A DNA stretch of 64,000 bases from Photobacterium alginatilyticum (lineage in GTDB: Bacteria > Pseudomonadota > Gammaproteobacteria > Enterobacterales > Vibrionaceae): positions 124,001 through 188,000 of the forward strand of contig NZ_RSEJ01000018.1 in the NCBI RefSeq assembly GCF_009910675.1, in the 5' to 3' direction. A program made the position numbers and the translations under genes. Below the pieces are notes generated by a model, which did not search any database, was not told the origin of the DNA, and was given only the letters and a program-made list of their open reading frames with translations. Position 1 is the stretch's first letter; every line of letters starts with the position of its first letter. This document shows positions 45,181-55,087 of this stretch, one piece after another.

Positions 45181-46065
45181 TTATGCTCGCACCGCCTTCA
45201 ACTTTGCCATGATCTTTGCGCCGCCGCGGTAAATCAGCAGTGACATCAAAATCAAGCTACAACCGAGGACTTTGTTTATCGGCATTTGCTCGCCATACCA
45301 GAGAATACTCAGAAACACTGTCCATACCGGCTCCAACACCATGATAATCGCGGCGTTGGCGGCAGTACTGTGCTTCTGCCCGGTTGTTTGCATGACGTAG
45401 CGCAAACTGGTTGCGATCACTACACTCATGGCAAACCAGCCCCAGATATCCAGGCCAACATGCTGCGGCCAGGTTTCAAAGCTCAGCGAAGCCACCAGCC
45501 CCATGCTCCCGGTAACAAACAGCTGAATACATGTCAGTAATAAAGCAGGAATACGCTGAGCACAGCGACTGTTGAAATTGAAATGCAGGGCCAGCATCAA
45601 TGCAGCCAGTCCAAACCATATCTGGCTAGCCGACTGTTGCCAGCCTCCGCCCAGCGATAGCAGCATCAGGCCACCGAAAGCCAGCGGCAGAGAGAACCAG
45701 AACATCCGCGGTGGACGTTGCCTGAACAATGGCCAGGCAACCAAGGGCACAAAGAGCATAGAGAGGCTCATAATAAACGCGCCTTCGCCCAGGGTGTCAC
45801 TAACAGAAACAGCATAGATCCATAGCAACAGCGCACTGCCTAGCAAACAGCCAACGCCCATTGCCCTGAATAAATCACCGCGGCTGACTTTCTTTAACGC
45901 CGAAAAACAAAATGGCAGCAGAAACATCGACGCCAATACAAAGCGTGTACCGACAAAACCAAACGGCGGCAGACCCTGAATGGCCTCTTTCGAGAAAATC
46001 CATCCGGCAGCCGCCAGCATAGTTGTAGCGATCAGTATAAGATCAGCGCGACGATCCAAAGTCAT
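45181..46065 (-). CDS. EamA-family (DMT superfamily) transporter
   Basis: A 294-residue protein with ten helices in two EamA halves. The first opens RADLILIATTMLAAAGWIFS and the second includes LRYVMQTTGQKHSTAANAAII and MVLEPVWTVFLSILWYGEQM. The start MTLDRR at 46065 has CAGGT seven bases upstream, so the 13 extra codons in the longer frame are dropped. It exports an unknown metabolite. The flanking region to the right is decaying (pseudogenes), but this gene looks intact. Confidence 0.85.
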   Translation of the reverse strand: MTLDRRADLILIATTMLAAAGWIFSKEAIQGLPPFGFVGTRFVLASMFLLPFCFSALKKVSRGDLFRAMGVGCLLGSALLLWIYAVSVSDTLGEGAFIMSLSMLFVPLVAWPLFRQRPPRMFWFSLPLAFGGLMLLSLGGGWQQSASQIWFGLAALMLALHFNFNSRCAQRIPALLLTCIQLFVTGSMGLVASLSFETWPQHVGLDIWGWFAMSVVIATSLRYVMQTTGQKHSTAANAAIIMVLEPVWTVFLSILWYGEQMPINKVLGCSLILMSLLIYRGGAKIMAKLKAVRA

Positions 46066-46191
46066 AATGTACCTGACAAGTGTGAAAGAGAGGCGATATT
46101 GCAAAGACTGGCTATTCTATCTTCAAAGCAGTCATTACCAAAACCAATAAGTATGCTGCAGGGCTAATTTGGTATTTTCTTATGTAAGCAG

Positions 46192-46395
46192 AGTGTCGAC
46201 AGCGGTACATCCGCCTGTTCGGCAATGGTTGCCATTGTCTCGACGACAACGAGCATTGGCTGCGCCATCAACATAGTCCGCAACCTGCTGTAAGCGATGA
46301 CTGAGTTTGTCGTAGCGCTTAACAATCAGCTCTTTCAGTGTATCCAGATCGGCCGGGCAAAATCTGTTCGTCGAATTTTCTCCTATGGTCGACAA
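46192..46395 (-). pseudogene. RpiR-family regulator remnant (N-terminal HTH part)
   Basis: On the minus strand the frame LDTLKELIVKRYDKLSHRLQ followed by VADYV matches the start of RpiR-type HTH domains. After that a frameshift is needed to read ATIAEQADVPLSTL, the rest of the HTH. The C-terminal SIS domain is missing altogether. It is probably the former regulator of the sugar isomerase-like gene at 47157. Confidence 0.65.
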
Positions 46396-46940
46396 TGCCG
46401 AGCACCTTTGCCGTACCCTGCAAGACTTTCAGCACCATGACAAAGGTCACCTCAATATTGCCTGCACCCCGGTGTATGCCAACCACTACCTGATGGAAAA
46501 AATCAGCCAGTATATGGCCGAAAACAGCGACGTTACCTTCAGTATTAAAGTTACTCCCTGGGCGCTGGATCATATAGGTGAAAGTGACTTGGTGATCAGT
46601 GCCAACGCCTGCTATCAGGGATACCGAGAAAAAGATCTCCATCTTGTGCGCCGCGAAATCATGCAGAGCCCGTTTATTGTCGTGGCCTCCCCGGTTTATC
46701 TGGCGCGAAACCCTGCCCCTGATGTCCCGGCAGATTTAGCCAAACATCAGTGCTTGTTCGCGACCACTCTCACAGGAAGCAATGACTGGATTTTTACCCA
46801 AACGGTGAAAGCCAGATTGTTAAAGTACCTAAATCGCTCGAGGTAAACGACAGCGACTTGTTACTGCAAAGTTGGGAGCCGGTATTGCGTATCTACCAGC
46901 TTTTATTGTCGAGTCTGAAGTACTGCCATCGTGGCAATGA
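46385..46940 (+). pseudogene. LysR-family regulator remnant
   Basis: The frame from 46385 matches a LysR substrate-binding domain (LDHIGESDLVISANACYQGY, SPFIVVASPVYLARNPAP). The N-terminal HTH is missing. After NDWIFTQ the frame shifts to GESQIVKVPKSLEVNDSDLL, and again to KLGAGIAYLPAFIVESEVLP before a stop. At least two frameshifts and a large 5' deletion mean it cannot make a working regulator. Confidence 0.75.
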
Positions 46941-47001
46941 GAGTGATCTTGTCGAGCCGCAACGGTAGCAGATAAATACTGGCAGGGCCGCCTCCGGCAT
47001 G

Positions 47002-47151
47002 AATAGCAGCGGCCTGAGCTGGAGAAACGACCAGCGCCATCAGGGAAACAGCAATAATCCCCAAAGCGCCGCCCAAGCTACCCTTTCCGATCCCGAATAT
47101 CAATACAGCAGGTACGACAGTAAGATAAAACCAAGGATCGGTCACTATCAT
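47002..47151 (-). pseudogene. TauE/SafE-family permease remnant (first ~50 codons)
   Basis: The frame begins MIVTDPWFYLTVVPAVLIFG and continues IGKGSLGGALGIIAV, the start of a TauE/SafE sulfite/anion exporter-like permease. Homology stops at about codon 50 (AQAAAI), and the rest of the ~250-residue protein has been deleted up to the LysR remnant. LysR and TauE genes are often divergent partners, so both were probably lost together. Confidence 0.65.
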
Positions 47152-47156
47152 TGTTA

Positions 47157-48074
47157 TCAGTTTTCGTACTTACCTGAATAGCTAGCAACAAAACCATTAT
47201 CTACCAGGAATTTTCGGCTCTTCTTCAAATCAGGCAGGGTTGTTGCGGCTTGGCGAGGATCCCTTTCCTGCTCAACGGCAATCCAACCCTTATAACCAAT
47301 TTCCTGCAAAGCCTTACTGACTTCACCGTAGTCAACCGCCCCTTCACCCAGCGGACACATCACACCATCAGCACAAGCCTGCCAGAAGCCGACTCTTTTC
47401 TCGACGGCCTGATAATACTTCGCTGCATCGACATCTTTAAAATGCACATAATCTAGACGATCGGCATATCTCACCAGGCTGGTTGCGGGATCCATACCGG
47501 CATAATAGAGATGTCCGGTATCAAGACACAATCCGACTTCTTCATGAGAAAGGTCTGCCAGCATACGCTCGATCTCATCCTGATATTCGATATAACCACC
47601 GGCATGAGGATGCACGACTGCCCGGATTTGGTACTGACTCGCGATGTTGCTGATCTTGCGGATCGTCTCCATCATCTGCGTCCAGCGGGCATCATCCAAA
47701 CGCGGAGCTTCATCGCTAACTCCAGCAAAGTGGCTGCGAATATCATTCACGCAATCGATGACCACCAGCCTTTCAGTACCGATTTGTTGCAGCAGCGTAC
47801 ATAGCTGCTCAGTTTTTTCTAAAATGTCGGCCTGCTTGTTCGCATCTGACAGCGGCTCAAAAATAGTACCGGCACACACTTCCAGCCCTTTTAGATGCAG
47901 AGCGGTATTGAGCGTGTCGGCCTCCCGCGGCAAGTAGCCATATGGCCCGAGCTCGGTACCGACAAACCGTGCCTGCTTAGCTTCAGACAACACATCCATC
48001 CAGGAGGGGTTATAGGAGTTGTCAGCAGACTCTACCCCCCAGCAGCATGGCGCACATGCAATCAAGTTACTCAT
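47157..48074 (-). CDS. Xylose isomerase-like TIM-barrel protein (IolE/IolI type)
   Basis: A 305-residue AP endonuclease family 2 / sugar isomerase barrel. Metal-binding segments are VHPHAGGYIEYQDE, GLCLDTGHLYYAG and VHFKDVD, with a late VEQERDP. It resembles inosose dehydratase (IolE) and 2-keto-myo-inositol isomerase. It would act on a keto-inositol or related sugar in the cytosol, but other iol genes are absent here. The start MSNLIAC at 48074 has AAGGG seven bases upstream. The gene looks intact, although its RpiR neighbour is broken. Confidence 0.82.
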   Translation of the reverse strand: MSNLIACAPCCWGVESADNSYNPSWMDVLSEAKQARFVGTELGPYGYLPREADTLNTALHLKGLEVCAGTIFEPLSDANKQADILEKTEQLCTLLQQIGTERLVVIDCVNDIRSHFAGVSDEAPRLDDARWTQMMETIRKISNIASQYQIRAVVHPHAGGYIEYQDEIERMLADLSHEEVGLCLDTGHLYYAGMDPATSLVRYADRLDYVHFKDVDAAKYYQAVEKRVGFWQACADGVMCPLGEGAVDYGEVSKALQEIGYKGWIAVEQERDPRQAATTLPDLKKSRKFLVDNGFVASYSGKYEN

Positions 48075-48274
48075 AGGTATACCCTTCTTATCATTCATAA
48101 AATTGAGAAATTATTCATAGCCTAGAATGAAGTGCCCAGAAAATACGTGATGCATAGCCCACCTTGGTATTGCATATATGCAAAACGGTTTTGAATCTTT
48201 GGCTATAACGCTCGCACTTCACTCACTCGTAGACTGAATCCACGCAGAAAAGCACTTTGACAGGATATAAGTCT

Positions 48275-48766
48275 ATGGAACCTCTCTATATCGTTGCTGC
48301 CAAGCGTACCCCCATAGGCAGCTTTAATGGTTTGCTATCACCGCAATCAGCACCAGAGCAGACGAATGATTGCCTGGCGAGTGGCCCAGGAGCTACACGA
48401 CGGCGATGTCGTTAACCTCGGTATCGGTCTTCCGTCGCTGGTTGCCAATGAAGTTACCAGTGATATTGAGATTCTGCTGCAAGCAAAAAATGGCCTTACC
48501 GGAATCGGCGAGATGCCAGACGAACACAATATTGACCCGGATCTGGTCAATGCAGGCGGTCAGCCAATTACAGCAACCACAGGAGCCTGGTAGTTGGTGC
48601 CCAGAAAGTCATAGTGGCCATGGAACATACTGTTAAAGGCAAACCTAAGCTGCTCAAACAATGTTCTTTGCCTCTGACCGCCATTGATGAGATTCAGGCG
48701 GCCACCGAGGCCCCGCTATTCATCTCACCATCGTTGACCACGATGGCACTGCCATCAGATTTGTAA
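48275..48766 (+). pseudogene. Composite remnant: thiolase 5' fragment joined to a 3-oxoacid CoA-transferase B fragment
   Basis: From 48275 the frame reads [20 protein letters not shown], the N-terminus of an acetyl-CoA acetyltransferase, and stops matching after ~27 codons. From ~48364 the frame reads MIAWRVAQELHDGDVVNLGI to [13 protein letters not shown], the N-terminal part of CoA-transferase subunit B (AtoA/ScoB). After an internal deletion at ~48590, the C-terminal part [20 protein letters not shown] runs to a stop at 48766. All are broken. They look like the remains of an acetoacetate (ato) operon next to the pha genes. Confidence 0.8.
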
Positions 48767-48792
48767 CCCACATTTTTCCGGTAAAAACGAAT

Positions 48793-48819
48793 AAAGCCAG
48801 CAGATAACCTGCTGGCTTT
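48793..48819. terminator. Bidirectional terminator downstream of phaC
   Basis: AAAGCCAGCAG pairs with CTGCTGGCTTT (48793-48819) across a five-base loop, with T or A-rich flanks on both sides. It lies just after the phaC stop on the minus strand. Confidence 0.88.
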
Positions 48820-48842
48820 TCAATTGTGACAAAGTAAAAGGA

Positions 48843-50663
48843 TTAAGCTTTCTGACTTGCCTTCTGCTGATGCTGTTCGACAGCATTCGATACCTCAATC
48901 GGTAGCGTCTGCAACACATAATTACCCGGTGCAGTAGCAAGTGCCGGATAGTTTGCATTGCCAGCCTGGCGGGCATCAATTGGCTCTGCCGACTCGAAAT
49001 CAGCTAACCATGTATTCCAGTGCCCCCACCAGGAGCCATCCTGGCGTTTGGCTGACTCAAGCCATGCCTCTGCATCCGCAACCTTCTTGCTGTTGGTCCA
49101 GAAACCATACTTATTCTTGGCCGGATGATTAACGATTCCGGCAATGTGCCCGGATTCGCCAAGAACGAACGTCGACTTGCCGTTAAGCATCTGCGACCCA
49201 CGGAAGGTTCCCTGCCACAGGGCGATATGATCTTCCTGTGTCGAGATAAAGTAGGTCGGCACCTTGATCTTTGCCAGATCAATGTACACGCCGCCGACTT
49301 TATAGCCTTTCGGATCGGTCAGCTTGTTCTCAAGATAGAACTGACGCAGCAGAGTGCTATGACAGGCTACCGCGACATTAGTACTGTCACCGTTCCAGTA
49401 AAGCAAGTCGAAGTCGATTGGGCTATTACCCTTGAGGTAATTATTGATGTAATAGTTCCAGTAGAGGCTGTTTTCACGCAGCAGACTGAAAGTAACACTC
49501 AACGAGCGCCCATCCATGTACCCTTTCGCTTCATTCTGAGCTTCTATCGCAGAGATAATCGGATCGTTAATATAAGCCCCGATTTCACCCGGCTGAGAGA
49601 AGTCCAGCAATGTCGTGAAGAAGGAAGCAGACTTAATACGGTTACGCATCCGCTTGGCCGAATAATACGCCAAGGCAACGGCCAGCAAAGTACCGCCGAT
49701 ACAATAACCGGCAACGTTAATCTGCTTCTCACCGCTGATGTCTTCTACCACGTCCACAGCTTTCACTACGCCATCGAGCACGTAGTTTTCGAAATCGACA
49801 TCGACCATGCTGGCATCAGGATTACGCCAGGACATCATGAATACAGTATGCCCCTGTTCAACCAGCCAACGTACCATGGAGTTCTTCTCGCGAAGATCCA
49901 GAATATAGTACTTGTTGATAAACGGCGGAACGATCAGAAGCGGCGTCGCATTCACTTTTTCCGTCAATGGCTTGTATTGAATCAGTTCAAACAAGTCATT
50001 CTTGAACACAACATCACCAGCTGTATTGGCAACATTCTCGCCCAGCTGGAAAGCATTATCGTTCGTCATGCGGATTTTCAACACATCGGCACTGGCCTTC
50101 ATATCTTCCTGAAGCAACTCCATACCCTTGACGAGGTTTTCCCCGTTCGTTTCAACCGTTAGCTTGGCAAGCTCTGGGTTGGTGGTAATAAAGTTGGTTG
50201 GCGACAAGGCATTGATGGCCTGACGCGAGAAAAAGCCAAGGCGCTCTTTGGCTTTTTCATCCAGTCCTTCTATCGAGTCGATGGTGTCTTTCATCGTATT
50301 GCTAAAGAGCAAATAGGACTGCTTGATATAATTATAAAACGCTTCATTTTCCCAGGCAGGATCACTGAAACGCTTGTCATCTTTTTCGGGCTTAACAAGA
50401 TCGGACTCATCACCGGTTTTCATGGTGACATTCTGCCAAATCTTCATTTGATTTTCCCACCAGTCTAGCTGCACTTTAGCAAGCACGGCTGGTTGCGCTG
50501 CGGCTTTTTCGATTAACTCGGCGGTATCGTCCAAGTTTAATTCATTGAGCGCTTTATTAAGGGGGGTATTTATGGCTGCTTTGCCGGAATCCAGCTCTTT
50601 CCACCACATCTGGTTCATATCCTGGAGCTTGGCAAAGTAGTCCGTAAAGAAGTTATAGTTCAT
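48843..50663 (-). CDS. phaC: Class I polyhydroxyalkanoate synthase
   Basis: A 606-residue PHA synthase. An N-terminal helical region (~1-200) is followed by an alpha/beta-hydrolase catalytic domain. The lipase-like box GYCIGG carries the nucleophile Cys321; Asp478 (QEDHIA) and His506 (GESGHIAG) complete the triad. It polymerises 3-hydroxybutyryl-CoA into granule-bound polymer. The length and lack of a phaE partner fit class I. It is the last gene of phaB-phaA-phaP-phaC. A 345-codon antisense frame across it is a shadow of its codon usage. Confidence 0.95.
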   Translation of the reverse strand: MNYNFFTDYFAKLQDMNQMWWKELDSGKAAINTPLNKALNELNLDDTAELIEKAAAQPAVLAKVQLDWWENQMKIWQNVTMKTGDESDLVKPEKDDKRFSDPAWENEAFYNYIKQSYLLFSNTMKDTIDSIEGLDEKAKERLGFFSRQAINALSPTNFITTNPELAKLTVETNGENLVKGMELLQEDMKASADVLKIRMTNDNAFQLGENVANTAGDVVFKNDLFELIQYKPLTEKVNATPLLIVPPFINKYYILDLREKNSMVRWLVEQGHTVFMMSWRNPDASMVDVDFENYVLDGVVKAVDVVEDISGEKQINVAGYCIGGTLLAVALAYYSAKRMRNRIKSASFFTTLLDFSQPGEIGAYINDPIISAIEAQNEAKGYMDGRSLSVTFSLLRENSLYWNYYINNYLKGNSPIDFDLLYWNGDSTNVAVACHSTLLRQFYLENKLTDPKGYKVGGVYIDLAKIKVPTYFISTQEDHIALWQGTFRGSQMLNGKSTFVLGESGHIAGIVNHPAKNKYGFWTNSKKVADAEAWLESAKRQDGSWWGHWNTWLADFESAEPIDARQAGNANYPALATAPGNYVLQTLPIEVSNAVEQHQQKASQKA

Positions 50664-50729
50664 TACAATGACCTCTGTATTTGGACTAAAAAGCCGCCCA
50701 CGAGAGGGGCGGCTGAGTGGTCATTTCAC

Positions 50730-51077
50730 TTATACTGGCGTAGCCTGCTTAACATTTTCAGCCACTAGCTCTTCAACTTCAGTCTTGAACGTTTGAGCAA
50801 CGGCATTGAACTTGTTGCTATCGTCGATTAGCTGCTGAGAAAGCTTAGTCAGCGTTTCAAGCTGCTGGCTGTTGAATGCAGCGAAAGACTGTACGTCTTT
50901 AACTTCGCTAACAGCTTTCAGCTGAGAAAGACCCAATTCGCTATAGGCACGAACAGCTGCTAGCTGAAGCTCAGTTAGCTCTTCAACATTCTTGGTGAAC
51001 AGCTTGTTGAACTTTACATATGGTGCAAAAGATTTTTCAGTCTGCTCGGAGAAAGATTTAAACATTTCCGTATACAT
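50730..51077 (-). CDS. phaP: Phasin (PHA granule-associated protein)
   Basis: A 115-residue, almost wholly helical amphipathic protein of phasin type (MFKSFSEQTEKSFAPYVKFN, ELTELQLAAVRAYSELGLSQ). It coats PHB granules and controls their size. The start MYTEMFK at 51077 has AAGGA seven bases upstream; the five extra codons in the longer frame are dropped. It lies between phaA and phaC, as in vibrios. Confidence 0.88.
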   Translation of the reverse strand: MYTEMFKSFSEQTEKSFAPYVKFNKLFTKNVEELTELQLAAVRAYSELGLSQLKAVSEVKDVQSFAAFNSQQLETLTKLSQQLIDDSNKFNAVAQTFKTEVEELVAENVKQATPV

Positions 51078-51159
51078 AGCTATTTCCTTCAATTAAACAA
51101 AGTAATGAGTGACGTACCCGGGCCATGCTGTATCCGGGTACAATCCGAAACACTTTCAG

Positions 51160-52368
51160 TTAAACGCTCTTCAGTACGATTGCCGTACCCATACCACCAC
51201 CGACACATAACGTGGCAAGGCCATGCTCTGTACCACGACGGCGCATTTCATGCAGAAGGCTTACAATGATACGGTTACCTGACGCACCCAGCGGGTGACC
51301 CAGTGCAATCGCACCACCATTTACGTTTGAACGCTCAGCTAAATCTTCAACCTGAGTATCCAACTCATCCGCCAGCTCGTGCAGCACACCCAGTGCCTGA
51401 CCGGCGAACGCTTCATTGAATTCGAATAAACCGACATCGCCGATTTTCAGCTCGGCCTTGTCCAGAGCTTTCACAACTGCCGGTACCGGACCGAGGCCCA
51501 TAATTTCCGGTGCAACACCAGCCTGGGCATAACTTTCGATTTCAGCCAGTGGAGTCAAACCATATTTCTCAACAGCCGCTTCCGAGGCAACAATAATGGC
51601 GCTGGCACCATCATTAATCCCCGAGGCATTACCGGCAGTCACCGAGCCACCTTCTTTCTTGAATGCGGCGCGCAGTTTAGCCAACCCTTCGATAGTGGCA
51701 TCGGCTTTCGGGTATTCGTCGGTATCGACAACATTTGTCTTACGACGGACAGTGACTTCTACAGGTATAATCTCTTCGGCAAACTTGCCCTGCTCAATGG
51801 CTGCTACCGCCTTCTGCTGGCTGGCAAGTGCAAAGTTATCTTGTTGCTCACGGTTCAGGCCAACTTTTGCAACAACGTTCTCGGCCGTTACACCCATGTG
51901 GTAGTTATTGAAGACATCTGTCAGGCCATCAGAAATCAGCAGGTCAGACATTTCAAGGCCACCCATTTTCTGACCATCACGAATTTTCGCTGGTAGACAG
52001 AATGGAATTTGTGACATGTTTTCCGCACCTGCCGCGACAACAAGGTCGGCATCGCCGGCTTTGATGTGAGAAGCTGCATCCATTACCGCTTTCATACCAC
52101 TACCACAAACCATATTCAGGCTGTAAGCCGGAACTTCCTGTGGAATATCGGCGTATATCGCAGCCTGACGCCCGGGGCCCATGCCCTGGCCCGCACCTAC
52201 CACATTGCCAAGAATCACTTCATCCAGATGGGCAGGATCAATCTTGGCATCCTTGATAGCCGCTTTGATTGCGACAGCGGCTAGCTGAGCAGCCGGCACT
52301 GATTTTAGTGCGCCGTTAAAGCTACCAAGAGGAGTACGTTTTGCAGCTACAATAAAAACTTTAGTCAT
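51160..52368 (-). CDS. phaA: Acetyl-CoA acetyltransferase (beta-ketothiolase)
   Basis: A 402-residue thiolase. The acyl-accepting Cys88 lies in [10 protein letters not shown], and the C-terminal motifs [14 protein letters not shown] and CVGGGMG carry the catalytic His and Cys. It condenses two acetyl-CoA to acetoacetyl-CoA, the first step of PHB synthesis. It is ~10 residues longer than E. coli AtoB, with an acidic insert [13 protein letters not shown]. It lies 40 bp downstream of phaB. Confidence 0.94.
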   Translation of the reverse strand: MTKVFIVAAKRTPLGSFNGALKSVPAAQLAAVAIKAAIKDAKIDPAHLDEVILGNVVGAGQGMGPGRQAAIYADIPQEVPAYSLNMVCGSGMKAVMDAASHIKAGDADLVVAAGAENMSQIPFCLPAKIRDGQKMGGLEMSDLLISDGLTDVFNNYHMGVTAENVVAKVGLNREQQDNFALASQQKAVAAIEQGKFAEEIIPVEVTVRRKTNVVDTDEYPKADATIEGLAKLRAAFKKEGGSVTAGNASGINDGASAIIVASEAAVEKYGLTPLAEIESYAQAGVAPEIMGLGPVPAVVKALDKAELKIGDVGLFEFNEAFAGQALGVLHELADELDTQVEDLAERSNVNGGAIALGHPLGASGNRIIVSLLHEMRRRGTEHGLATLCVGGGMGTAIVLKSV

Positions 52369-52407
52369 TTTTTAAGCGTCCTTAATTAAAAAAATCTAAA
52401 CCAACCG

Positions 52408-53148
52408 TTAATGCATGTACAAACCGCCGTTCACAGACAATGTCTCGCCTGTAATATATGCTGCAGCATCACTTGCGAGGAAGGTTACCGCTGCAGCCAC
52501 TTCGCCAGGTGCAGCAAGACGCTTCATTGGAATTTCAGCTTTAATAGCATCGAGTACTTCCGGCTTAATTGCTTCCACCATAGGTGTGCCGGTATAACCC
52601 GGGGCAATGGCATTTACAGTTACACCAGAACGTGCACCTTCAGCAGCCAGCGCTTTAGTAAAACCAATCATTCCCGCTTTCGCTGCTGAATAATTTGTCT
52701 GACCAAACTGACCTTTCAACCCATTAACTGAAGAGATATTAATAATACGGGCATTGCCGTGCTCACACATTGAAGCAAATAATGGGTGAGTTACATTAAA
52801 CAAGCTATTTAAGTTTGTTGAAATAACTTCATTCCATTGTTCTGCTGTCATTCGCTTAAATGTCGTATCACGCGTTATACCAGCATTATTAACCAACACA
52901 TCAATGTTACCCTCTTCTTTCAGCAATGTTGCCAAAGCCTCTTCGCAGTATGCTGTATCCGTAACATCTAGAGGGTATAGCCTAACCTGATCTTCTGAAT
53001 AATTATTCTCTTTAAACCATTCTTTCGCCTTGGTTTCTCCGTTCGGGAAGTATGTTGCAATTACTCGATACCCCGCTTCAACCAAAGCAGTTGTAATTGA
53101 AGAACCAATACCACCTTTCGCACCAGTTACTAATGCTTTTTTATTCAT
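52408..53148 (-). CDS. phaB: NADPH-dependent acetoacetyl-CoA reductase
   Basis: A 246-residue classical SDR: TGAKGGIGSSITTAL at the nucleotide site, NNAG at ~85-90, Ser in ISSVNG and catalytic YSAAK (QTNYSAAKAGMIGFTK). It reduces acetoacetyl-CoA to (R)-3-hydroxybutyryl-CoA for phaC. The start MNKKALVTG at 53148 has GGAG nine bases upstream, so five codons of the longer frame are dropped. It is the first gene of the pha operon. Confidence 0.94.
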   Translation of the reverse strand: MNKKALVTGAKGGIGSSITTALVEAGYRVIATYFPNGETKAKEWFKENNYSEDQVRLYPLDVTDTAYCEEALATLLKEEGNIDVLVNNAGITRDTTFKRMTAEQWNEVISTNLNSLFNVTHPLFASMCEHGNARIINISSVNGLKGQFGQTNYSAAKAGMIGFTKALAAEGARSGVTVNAIAPGYTGTPMVEAIKPEVLDAIKAEIPMKRLAAPGEVAAAVTFLASDAAAYITGETLSVNGGLYMH

Positions 53149-53751
53149 TACAGAAGACTCCACTCCATCATTGATGCTGCTATATCACCTTGAATTAAAT
53201 GATATTATTATCAAAATCAAAACAAGGGCACTAACCAACCAAACTGATTCTCAGTTTTTCTTTCCAAATCTGTTGTTGCATCCTAGCGGTCGAAAACGAC
53301 AGTTCCGTGACCTTTATGTTGCATGAATATTATAAGAACACACGCACATAGCAATATCAACACACTGCATCAATGGTCGTACCAATATTCCTGCATAGAA
53401 TCACACTTGACCGATGTAACCATTTCAGCGATAAATATTATTGATATGTTACATATATGATGCATTAACAATGCCAGGTAGATAGAAAGATTCTATTTAG
53501 CTTTAAATAATAGAATTGAGTAACAAACGAAATGAAATAATTGAAAAGTTGCACTGCTTATATGCATAACTGCACAATAACGGACAGCATAAAATAGCGA
53601 TTATTGATGGATATTTAAATAATATCTATTACCAATTAAATTGTTAATTACATTTCTGGTAACTATCATTTCAAAAAAATTTTAGATCTCTATAAAAAAA
53701 GAAAAAGCCAGGCGAAATTCTCCCAGCTTTTTATTCTGCCATTACTCTATT
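53149..53751. other. Intergenic region between pha and ure operons
   Basis: About 600 bp of AT-rich DNA. It contains the phaB promoter, which I cannot place exactly. At 53702-53732 there is a hairpin (AAAAAGC/GCTTTTT with an inner GG/CC) that ends the leftward ure operon. No ORF or RNA gene is supported. Confidence 0.55.
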
Positions 53752-54375
53752 TTACGAACAATTATCAAGCATGCCTTGTGTCACTATGAAGTCGATTATT
53801 TCCGGCAATCCTTTCCCTTCTTTTAAATTAGTGAATACATAAGGCTTATTGGGTCGCATTCGCTTCGTATCTTGATCCATCACTTCCAGCGACGCTCCAA
53901 CATACGGAGCCAAATCGATCTTGTTTATCACGAGCAAGTCCGACCGGGTAATACCCGGGCCTCCCTTTCTCGGAATCTTCTCCCCTTCGGCGACATCTAT
54001 GACATAAATCGTTAAATCGGCCAGCTCGGGACTGAAAGTCGCACTCAGGTTATCGCCGCCGCTCTCGATAAAAACCACATCAAGGTTCTTGTGCCTTACC
54101 GCCAGCTCTTCAACCGCCGCCAGGTTCATCGAGGCATCTTCCCGAATTGCCGTATGAGGACAGCCGCCAGTCTCGACACCAATGATTCGGTCTGCATCCA
54201 GTGCCTCCGCACGGGTCAGGATCTTGGCATCTTCCTGGGTGTAGATATCATTGGTCACCACGGCGATGTTGTACTTATCCCGAATGGTTTTACACAGTAT
54301 CTCCAACAATGCTGTCTTTCCCGACCCTACCGGGCCGCCGACGCCAATCCGTAATGGTGATTTGTATTCTGTCAT
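53752..54375 (-). CDS. ureG: Urease accessory GTPase UreG
   Basis: A 207-residue G3E GTPase with the P-loop [15 protein letters not shown], the metal-binding region [14 protein letters not shown] (Cys-Pro-His) and the switch segment [19 protein letters not shown]. With UreD and UreF it delivers nickel and CO2 to apo-urease using GTP. It is the last gene of the operon, 10 bp after ureF. Confidence 0.96.
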   Translation of the reverse strand: MTEYKSPLRIGVGGPVGSGKTALLEILCKTIRDKYNIAVVTNDIYTQEDAKILTRAEALDADRIIGVETGGCPHTAIREDASMNLAAVEELAVRHKNLDVVFIESGGDNLSATFSPELADLTIYVIDVAEGEKIPRKGGPGITRSDLLVINKIDLAPYVGASLEVMDQDTKRMRPNKPYVFTNLKEGKGLPEIIDFIVTQGMLDNCS

Positions 54376-54385
54376 AGTTACTTCC

Positions 54386-55075
54386 CTAAGATCGGTAAAG
54401 TCTGGTGTATTGAGTCTCGTGCTGGCTGCTGGCTATCGCCTGCGCCGCTGTAAAACTGCCGATTTCATGGTCCTGAACCCGTTGCGAGGCTGCCAGGGCA
54501 TCAGGTAACAGCTGTGACATCGACAGCAATATCTGCTGTCCGGCACTCTGGCCCAAGGGGATAAGCTTCACCCCCGCCATCGTTGCATTTTCGAGCCAGC
54601 TCCAGAGATAACCGGCATTTAACGCTGCCGAATTTATTCCCCAGTGATTCGCCGCCAACGCAAACCCGGCCAGCTGATTAGCTTCCGCATAACTCAAGTC
54701 TTGTGGCGAAAACGACTCATTCAGTTGCGCGAGTAACCTTATAGTCGCTTTGCCTCTCTGCTGCTCCTCAAGGCGTAATTCCTTGGTTTCACGGTTGGCG
54801 TATAGCCACTGATTCCAGTGATTTACTATAGAGAGGTCATGCTGTTCATAGGCCTTATACAGGCGAGATAATATCGGTAATTCCAGTGTTACCAGGCTAT
54901 GGTGAAGCACATCTGTCAGCCAGTGCTGCAGGCTTGCCTGATCGGTTACCCAGCCTTTTTCTATTGCCCATTCAAGCCCCTGCGAATAGGTAAACGCACC
55001 AATTGGCAGTGAGGGGCTCATTAGCTGATAAAGGCGAAAATCCGATAATTCATGTCTGGAGTTAGGCATAATCAC
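54386..55075 (-). CDS. ureF: Urease accessory protein UreF
   Basis: A 229-residue all-helical UreF with the characteristic start [20 protein letters not shown] and the C-terminal [20 protein letters not shown]. It bridges UreD and UreG in the activation complex. An ATG two codons downstream (55069) is an equally good start. It follows ureJ closely (12 bp). Confidence 0.94.
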   Translation of the reverse strand: MIMPNSRHELSDFRLYQLMSPSLPIGAFTYSQGLEWAIEKGWVTDQASLQHWLTDVLHHSLVTLELPILSRLYKAYEQHDLSIVNHWNQWLYANRETKELRLEEQQRGKATIRLLAQLNESFSPQDLSYAEANQLAGFALAANHWGINSAALNAGYLWSWLENATMAGVKLIPLGQSAGQQILLSMSQLLPDALAASQRVQDHEIGSFTAAQAIASSQHETQYTRLYRS

Positions 55076-55087
55076 CTACCATGCCAC

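Noticed and set aside
46385-46846. Functional 153-residue regulator
   Set aside because: It lacks the DNA-binding domain and needs two frameshifts to read the rest of the LysR effector domain.
46903-47151. Intact 82-residue membrane protein
   Set aside because: The first 50 codons match the start of a ~250-residue TauE/SafE permease; the remainder is unrelated read-through after a deletion.
47157-48074. Complete myo-inositol catabolic locus
   Set aside because: Only one IolE/IolI-like gene and a broken RpiR regulator are present; no iolG, iolC, iolD or iolB was seen.
49125-50162. 345-codon open frame antisense to phaC
   Set aside because: It lies entirely opposite a well-supported gene; the sequence is a mirror of phaC codon usage with no domain. 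The same applies to long antisense frames over ureC, the dehydratase and the UrtD gene.
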